A stretch of DNA of 64,000 nucleotides from Actinomucor elegans. Taxonomy: Eukaryota > Mucoromycota > Mucoromycetes > Mucorales > Mucoraceae. The translations under genes and the position numbers were made by a program. Below, one piece after another: positions 56,585 through 64,000 of this stretch; the first letter of the stretch is position 1, and each line of letters starts with the position of its first letter. Location: the NCBI GenBank assembly GCA_026027325.1, contig JAMSLZ010000005.1, positions 2,108,001 through 2,172,000 on the forward strand, read 5' to 3'. The notes under the pieces are model-generated. The model had not been told where the DNA came from, did not search any database, and saw only the letters and a list, made by a program, of their open reading frames with translations.

Positions 56585-57917
56585 ATGAACTATCCTTCAC
56601 TATGCAATGAAAGTGCTAAAGATTGGGCCTATGTAGGAGAAGGAAATAAAAATTTAGTTGTGCGGTATATAGGAAACAAGGCAGAATATGTAAATAGCTT
56701 GTGCCTACGTGCTTTACCTGATGCGTGCTCACTGTTTGTTTGAATATAGAAAGGCCAGGTATTACGTGTAGTCAAAGTCGAGAACACGCAACCAAATTGC
56801 ACTCTAGAAGAATCCGTACTATTATTTAGACAGCAATTTACTGAAAAGATCATTCAGCCTTTGTTGGGATCTGATTACGTCTTGTCAATGGTAAGAATGA
56901 AGAACCAGAATCTTGATATTATTATAGACATGTTTTTTTTAAAAAAAAAATGATATAGCAACCTGTATATACCTCTGTTCAATTCCTTACAGACTTGGCA
57001 ACGTCTGTTGAGCCACTTCGACCGCTATTCAGACGAGAAAAGGGCACCATTGCTCCTCATGCACCCATTTCATTTCTCATGGCTGACCTACAGAGCTTAT
57101 GGCCTCATTCTGTAACATATGAGCTCAAGGTAAATACATAGACGCGAGTTGGTACCAAGTACTCGACTAAAGACAATAGCCAAAATGGGGATTTATACCT
57201 TCATCGCCTTACATCTCGACCCTACAAAAGCAACGGTACTGTCGGTTTTGCATGCACTGTCATCTACGCAGCACCAATTCATTAAACGGCTATTGTCCAC
57301 TCGATCTATATTCTGGCAATGCAGAACGTATCGAGAAAGCAGTGCAGATATTGGTGCAGCCGAAATCTACACTATTGAAAAAGACACTCAAAGTATCTAG
57401 TCGGGGTGCTATCGAGATGGATACTGAGATAATGCAAGAATTGCTACATCGAATACTGACAAAAGATCCTATCTTGACCAAACTCAAAACACTTCAAAAG
57501 ACGCTCGATGCATTTGATGTGGAACATGTGTATGAGCTCTACCACAAGCTAGAAGATCAACAATGTGTAGATAGTATTGCTCATTGGGAATCAGTGATTG
57601 CTCGGTATCATGAAAGGTTATCTTTCAGCACGGATGTACTAGCAGCAGAAAAAGATGAATTTAAGCAGAGAATCTTTGAATATGTGCTTTCAATGACGTT
57701 CAAAGATTGCTCACTGATGATCAATGTAACACCAACTATCAACGACAGCAGTAAAACGATCAAACTAGCAAATAGCCAAGCATTTAGCTACGATATCAAG
57801 GTGATTGATATAGATTTGAAGGATATAGAAAAAATACCATTCTGGTATGAATTAGATCAATCGATAGTACGCCATGCCAAGGATACGAACTTTAATAAAA
57901 GTGATTGTCTAGAGTAA
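56585..57917 (+). CDS. ipk1: inositol-pentakisphosphate 2-kinase Ipk1 (384 aa)
   Basis: Exons 56585-56689, 56750-56890, 56959-57129 and 57180-57917. The nucleotide-binding Gly-rich motif GEGNKNLVVRY lies near residues 18-28, followed by the Lys-bearing strand GQVLRVVKVEN. The diagnostic Ipk1 motifs are ELKPKWGFIPSS (completed across intron 3), YCRFCMHCH (zinc-type Cys/His) and YCPLDLYSG. Near the C-terminus FKDCSLMI and YDIKVIDIDLKDIEKIPFW match the metal-binding region. The enzyme phosphorylates inositol pentakisphosphate at position 2 to make phytate (IP6), needed for mRNA export in yeast. The gene looks complete. Confidence 0.94.
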
Positions 57918-58196
57918 CACCATGTAATACAAACAAGATGTGTTATTCAAGGGGATGGATTGCGTGCTTTTTCTACGGTTAACTTTAGTCTAGAGAGTGA
58001 TAAAGTACATTTAAAAAAGAAAAGAGCCCTTTTTTTTTCGGTATCGGATAAAAAATTGGTTTCATATAATAGCATCTTCTTTAGTGGTGAGTCAACTGTC
58101 TTATTTGAAATAGCGATCCTATCTCAGGAAACAAGATGAATAACCCCAAATACCAGTGAACTCTTGGTTTGAAAGTACTTCTTTTCTCACTTCATA

Positions 58197-59966
58197 ATGG
58201 TAGCTACAAAGGATATTGATCATGCTGCTGAACTTGATATCATGTTGACACGTATGCAGGACATGATCATTGACTGTACAGTATTTAAAATGAGCGTTGA
58301 TTTTTGTTTATACTAACACAGTTTGACAGATGTTCGACAAGGTGAAAGAGAAACCAAGCCTGTTGTTCAATACCATAGTCCACAAGAGCTATACAAAGCC
58401 ATGGATTTTTCGTTACCTCGAGTAGGAGCGGGTATGGAAGGTAATGTTGAGCATGCTATTTCATTAACCAAGATTCTGATCCACATGTCAAAAGGCACAT
58501 TTGAATTGATCAAGTCAACCTTGGAGTACAGTGTTAATTCTTGGAATCCCCGATTCATGGATAAATTGTATGCAGGTACCAACCCCATTGGTGTAATTAG
58601 CGAATTGCTACTTGCTGTATTAAACAGCAATGCCCATGTATACCATGTCTCCCCTGTATTGACATTGATGGAGATTGAAGTAACCAAAGCAGTAGGTCAA
58701 CTGCTCGGTATGGGCGAGGTATACGTTTGATATGTATTCAAAAGCTTTCAAGTACTTATGGGAACGAAATTATAGAATTCTGGAGGTTTGGTCTGTCCTG
58801 GTGGTTCAGCATCCAATTCATTGGCCATGGTGACAGCAAGGAACAAGTTATTTCCCAGTATCAAATCAGAAGGATACTTCCCACGACCCATGAACCCGCA
58901 GGCTAGCTATGGCAAGCTCAAGGTGTTTACGTCTTTGCATAGTCATTATAGTATTGACAAGTCTGCTCAATTAATGGGATTGGGTACAGATAATATTGTG
59001 AAAGTGCCAGTAGATGATATAGGTAGAATGCAAGTACAAGAGCTAGGTATAACCCATTCATGTCCAATGCCTTTTTTTTTTTCTTTTTTTTTTTACTCAT
59101 TTTATATTGGATAGAGAAACTGATTAAGGCTAGCATAGAAGCAGATGAAACTCCGTTCTTTATCAATGCAACTGCTGGTACTACAGTCTTGGTAAGATTT
59201 GAAACATAAACACCTGTAGTATATTAACACGCACAAAAAGGGCGCCTTTGATCCAATTGATGAAATATCCAAGGTAGCTAAAAAGTACAACTGCTGGTTA
59301 CACGTGGATGGTTCTTGGGGAGGTACTGCTATTTTCTCGGATAATGTACGTAAAACAACACGTTGGTTTGAAGGATCGCATCTGGCAGATACTTTTACCT
59401 TGAACCCACACAAACTACTGGGTGTACCTCTGCAGTGTTCCATGCTTATTAGTCAACAAGGCCATTTGTTATTTGCACAAGCCAATTCACTCAAAGCAGA
59501 TTATTTATTTCACGGAAATCCTTTCGATCTCGGTGCAGGCACCATGGGTTGTGGACGTAGACCAGATGCCACCAAAATATTTCTAGCTTGGAAGTTTTAT
59601 GGCCAAAAAGGTTTCGGAGATCGCGTTGATCGTGCTCTCAGATCAGCCAGTGAATTTACTCAATTAGTGAAAGCTCGATCTTGTTTTGTATTGGTCAAAG
59701 ATCCAAGTCCGTTTTTACAAGTTTGCTTTTGGTTTGTGCCGCCCGATTATCAAGGTGATTTATCGATCGTGACAAGAGAATTACATCGACGTGTGAACCA
59801 ATATGGCGAGTTTCTGGTAGATCATGCTCCTTTAGCAGACCAGCCAGACTTTTTCCGTGTTGTGGTGAACGCGCCTACTGTGAGCGTACATCGTGATTTA
59901 GAGAGACTCTTGAGCGCTATTGAAGAGGCAAACGCAGAGGTAGATTGGAGCCAGTTTGTGAAATAA
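58197..59966 (+). CDS. group II PLP-dependent decarboxylase (glutamate/cysteine-sulfinate type), 505 aa
   Basis: Exons 58197-58251, 58330-58718, 58776-59046, 59115-59191 and 59241-59966. The fold signature includes WNPRFMDKLYAGTNP, GLVCPGGSASN, HSHYSIDKSAQLMG, HVDGSWGG (PLP-nitrogen Asp near residue 287) and NPHKLLGVPLQCS (PLP lysine near residue 322). These resemble animal GAD/CSAD/GADL1 enzymes more than the plant or bacterial calmodulin-type GAD, and no calmodulin-binding tail is present. The substrate (glutamate, cysteine sulfinate or aspartate) cannot be told from sequence alone. Product would be GABA, hypotaurine or beta-alanine accordingly. Probably soluble and cytosolic. Confidence 0.9.
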
Positions 59967-60161
59967 AACGGACTTTTAAATCAATGGGCTAATAAGTGAT
60001 TCTTCAAAAAGAAAAAAAAACCCCATTTTTTTTCATTGTCTCTTTTCTTCTTTCTCTCTCTTTTTTTTTGATACTACAAACACACACATACATATATATA
60101 TATATATAAAGAAGAAGAAAAAGGAGTTTTTAGACTATACACATACACATATATATATATC

Positions 60162-63100
60162 ATGGCGTCACTATTATGTAAAGTAAAAGCGATTTACCCT
60201 TTTGAATCCGAAGATCCTTCGTCTCTACGATTTGAAGAAGGCGATTATATCGACGTTTTAGCCAAACTACCTTCTGGATGGTGGGATGGATGGTAAATTA
60301 ATATAGATAGTCGTGTATAAAATACTTAGATTGAGTTAAAGTAATAGGTGCAATGGAAAGCGAGGCTGGTTTCCTAGCAATTATGTTCAAATCATTGATG
60401 ATTACGGTAACACAGGACTTGTGGTACGCATAAAAATCTGGAGATGTACACATGTGTTCTTATATTTTAATGTATAGTCACCCACAAAATACAAACGCAT
60501 CAGTAAACCAATCGTAAATCTATTTGATGATAGAATACCCGAGCAACGTACATCTTTACCACCCAACTGGGCTGTTCAACAAGCTCGAGACGGATCAACA
60601 AGCTATTATTTCAACACTATAACAGGAGAAATGCGCTCTACTTTTCCTTACGAGAACAATGACTATTATGATAATGATTCTGATGAAGATTCAGCTACTT
60701 CAACCATCGATAGTAGACAGTCACCTTCCACCGAGTCACTTGAGACTCATTATGAACAGCAACAAGGAAAGGTAAAAGCTAAAATACGGTTAGGGAGTTT
60801 ACACTCACTATCCCTTTTCATGTATACATATGTAGTGGGTTCAGCGTAATACACCTCAAGGTCTCCCATTCTTTTACAATCTGTCAACTCATGAGACTGC
60901 ATGGCATGCAGATTCTCAAGTAATGTCCCCATTAGTCTTGTTCTAAACAGATGCTAATAAGCTCCTATTTTTTTTAGGGACCACAGCCAAAAGCACAACA
61001 GTTACCAATAACAAAGTCTTCTTTTGTCCAAGACACCAATGAAGTGTTGACATGGAACAAGCTTTCTATGCATGTCACTCTCTGCATCAATAATCTCACT
61101 GCAGCTATCAAAAACATGCAACGATCATTTTACAAGGCTTATGCAGCTAGCATTGTAGAAGCAGTTCGATACATGCTGGTCGCTTCGGGGACAATCAACA
61201 AGGAATCAGTACATATTAAAACCTCCAGTGTCTTGCGCTCGCACCATCGCGCGATGATGGCTTCCATGTCGAAGTTGGTACTTTCTGCAGAGGGCACAGC
61301 CACTGATGTCAGTAAATTACTTTCGGATTGCCATGAACTCTTGGTGGCCGTGCGCAACTTTGTGAGCACCTGCGAAACAATTCCTGTCGAGATCCAGATC
61401 ACAGACCCACTTTTACTAACAGACGGTAATAGGAAATCAGCATCTACACTCAATGATGGTATTCGAGCAAAATACAATTTGACGCAGTCCGATTTGATTG
61501 AGCATCTAGATGCTTATGGGATCAGCATGCAAGAATCGATGGTTTCATTAATGAACAATTTGACACGTCATAGTGATTCACGCTGTTCACTCGCTGTCTT
61601 GCTGTTCACACAATATCGAAATTTTGGTAATCAGAACGGTCAATTCATGGCCATCTTGGACGATATCGACTTTGAACCTGTCGTACATTCGCCATTAATG
61701 GCTCAATTGGACAGTTCGAAGCAAAAACTGTTTGACAGTCTGGGCATCTTGTTCTGTAAGATGCAAATCATGACAGACGAGGCAGTGTCTTTGGATAAAA
61801 CCATTGAAGAAATGCAACAGGCTGCTCAGTCTATCATGAACGCTGTTAGACAAGTATGCGATCGCATAGCAGGTCTAGTAGCTGAAAGAAACCACCAAAT
61901 ACAGGAATCAAAGAAGGAACATCACAATTTAATGACTGAAAATGAGCAAGACCATACCCTCAATGACTTTCTGAGAAATTCGACAAACAGCAGCCAGGAT
62001 CTATCTCTTGATCTAAGCTTACCATCTTCATTCACACTACACAACAAAGAATCCAAGCGATCTAAATCACTCTCTTCTTCAGAAATAGACATATCACCCA
62101 ACAAACTAGTCAACCGCTCTTCTGCTCCTATAACCCACGCAGAAGGAAAAGACAATGTCCTGTTGACCGAAGCCTTGAAAAATCGCGCTCATACGTCAAC
62201 AGACACTCACTCCAAACACACCAACGCTAAACTAAAGCAATTCTTTGGTGACGATCTACCTACAGTGCCTATGCCTATTTCACCTACAACAACTGCTTAC
62301 AGCGAGCCTACGTTAGCCAATGCACGTAAACCTTCAGTATCACCATCCAACCTCACATCTACCTCTACCCAAGTAGAAGAGAGCTTTTTGCAATATGATT
62401 ATAATCCAGATGAGCTCGCATTTGCAGTCGATGGTAGCGTCAAAGGCGGTACATTGAAGGCCTTGGTTGAACGAATGACACTTCACGATTACGTGGATAT
62501 GAACTTTAATAGTACATTTTTATTAACATATCGCTCGTTCTGTACATCGATGGAGTTACTAGAACTATTAGAAGCACGCTATAATATAGAACCACCACCA
62601 TTAACACCCGAGGAACTAGAAATCTGGATAGCTAAAAAGCAAAAACTCGTTCGATTACGTGTCTTTAATGTACTCAAGATCTGGTTGGAACAATACTATT
62701 ATGAAGAAGACTCTGTCATCCTTGATCGATTACTGCATTTCACCAATACCACTCTTAAAGATACACTGAGTTTCTCGGCATATCAACTCGAACGACTAAT
62801 TCAGAAACGAAAAGATGCATGTAAAGATTTGAAAAAGCTGATAGTGACACAGCAGCTCGATTGTCCAGACCCTATCCTGCCTCGTAATCTTAAAAAGTTC
62901 CGTTTACTGGACCTTGATCCGATAGAGATGGCACGTCAGTTAACCTTGATGGATTTCAAACTGTACAGTTCCATCAAGCCTGTGGAATGTTTAGACAAGG
63001 CATGGTCTCGTCCTGATTCAGTTGCTCGCAATATCCAAGCATCCATCGATTATTGTAATCAAGTCACTACCTGGGTATCTGACGAAATTCTCAGTCAGTC

Positions 63101-63722
63101 TGAAGTCAAGAAACGCGCCGCACTAATCAAGTACTGGGTCAATGTCGCAGAGCGATGTCGCGTATTTAACAACTTCAATACCTGCATGGCTATCTTTTCT
63201 GCGTTTGATAACAGCGCTGTAGGTCGGCTGAAACGTACCTGGGAAATGGTGGGTGCGCGTACAAATCATCTTGTGTCGCAAATTCGTAAACTGATGGGCG
63301 CCAATCGTAATTTCAATCAGTACAGAGTCCTGATTCATTCAGTCAATCCACCTTGTATCCCTTTTTTGGGTATTTACTTGCAAGATCTGACGTTTATTGA
63401 AGATGGCAATCCTAATTTCTTGAAAAGCTCCAAAGTTTTAATCAACTTTGCAAAAAGGACCAAGACGGCCGAGGTCATTCGAGAACTACAGCAATACCAG
63501 ACAATGGGCTATCACTTCAGAACTGTAGAAGAGATTCAGACTTTTGTGACTGAAAATCTACATAGTTCAAGAGATGAAGATCAATTGTACAAGGAAAGTT
63601 TGAAACTCGAGCCAAAGTAAGTTATCTGTATAACCATAAAGACAAGTATTCTAACCATTTATATCAGGGAAAGAGAAGATGAAAAGATTACAAGACTATT
63701 GCAGGAATCAGGCTTCTTGTAA
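60162..63722 (+). CDS. Ras guanine-nucleotide exchange factor, SH3-WW-WW-REM-Cdc25 (1092 aa)
   Basis: Six exons (60162-60292, 60348-60423, 60478-60771, 60836-60919, 60978-63616, 63668-63722). Domain order: SH3 (residues 5-60; VKAIYPFESEDPSSLRFEEGD, GWFPSNYV), WW1 (about 97-128; LPPNWAVQQARDGSTSYYFN), WW2 (168-195, one exon; GLPFFYNLSTHETAWH), a helical and Ser-rich linker, the RasGEF N-terminal REM module (GGTLKALVERMTLHDYVDMN), and the catalytic Cdc25 domain (DPIEMARQLTLMDF, WVSDEILSQSEVKKRA, RVFNNFNTCMAIFSAFDNSA, PCIPFLGIYLQDLTFIEDGN). It activates Ras, linking surface or nutrient signals to cAMP and MAPK pathways. SH3 is shared with yeast Cdc25; the paired WW domains are a distinctive addition. 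Confidence 0.93.
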
Positions 63723-63747
63723 CAACAAATGCTATCCTTGATCCAAT

Positions 63748-63769
63748 ATTATTATTATTATTATTATTA
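63748..63769 (+). repeat. (ATT)n microsatellite
   Basis: A short ATT/TTA trinucleotide array of about seven units in the 3' flank of the Ras GEF gene. The rest of the window to 64000 shows no further gene. Confidence 0.8.
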
Positions 63770-64000
63770 CCATTACTACAACTAAGACAACTAATACATT
63801 TAACGTGCACATATATACAACACACGACATTTACTATACTACATAGTATATTTCTTTTAATGCATATTTCATATATACACAAATACCAACAGTACTTTAT
63901 TTTTTGATCATTAAATCTTCTCTTTCATATAGCCAAAAGTGTATTCTATGCCCGAGGTCAATAAGACTCGAAGGTTTAAATTTAGATTTAGTCTAGCAGT

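Noticed and set aside
1..64000. CRISPR arrays, bacterial operons, prophage
   Set aside because: Spliced eukaryotic genes throughout; the tandem repeats seen are transposon subterminal repeats or promoter duplications without spacers.

Overview
The window looks like nuclear DNA of an early-diverging fungus, most likely a Mucoromycota/Mucorales species. The evidence is AT-rich intergenic DNA, many short GT-AG introns (about 45-140 bp) in nearly every gene, proteins closest in layout to fungal and animal families (Spt6, Rpb9, Uba3, Ste24, Ipk1, Nol11), and DIRS and CACTA-type transposons. I assigned products by reading motifs; no database search was run. Exon joins were checked by reading frame: apart from one break in the Nol11-like gene, every spliced model below keeps an open frame.

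Layout. 1-8.1 kb, all on +: a 5'-truncated DysF-FYVE protein, a small EF-hand protein, the NEDD8 E1 subunit Uba3, and a Nol11-like SSU-processome factor with an apparent 1-nt frame break. 10.2-11.4 kb: a secreted fasciclin-domain protein with a 57-bp duplicated block in its promoter. 13.0 kb: tRNA-Phe on -, with an apparently intact CACTA/tnp2-type DNA transposon (13.2-18.5 kb) 110 bp upstream of it. 20.3-24.6 kb: an intact-looking DIRS tyrosine-recombinase retrotransposon with inverted terminal repeats, an internal complementary region, and three ORFs in three frames. 25.8-41.6 kb, all on -: Rpb9, a membrane-anchored methyltransferase, a possible Whi5/Nrm1-like protein, a tyrosine phosphatase, Spt6, an unknown 132-aa protein, and two small membrane or wall proteins. 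42.1 kb: a strongly promoted spliced unit with only an 11-codon ORF. 43.6-45.5 kb (+): a SENP8/Nep-type NEDD8 protease and the NAC beta subunit. 47.8-56.0 kb (-): an Ecl1-like protein, the Ste24 CAAX protease, and the WD40 protein EIPR1. 56.6-63.7 kb (+): Ipk1, a group II PLP decarboxylase, and an SH3-WW-WW-REM-Cdc25 Ras exchange factor.

Functional links. Uba3 and the SENP8-like protease load and remove the same modifier (NEDD8), although they lie 38 kb apart. Spt6 and Rpb9 both act with RNA polymerase II. Ste24 and the Ras GEF both belong to prenylated-protein biology (Ste24 classically matures farnesylated pheromone; the GEF activates Ras). There is no operon-like logic.

Intergenic DNA is extensive and carries a dispersed repeat of about 100-300 bp in at least ten diverged copies on both strands. 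It has no coding capacity that I can see.
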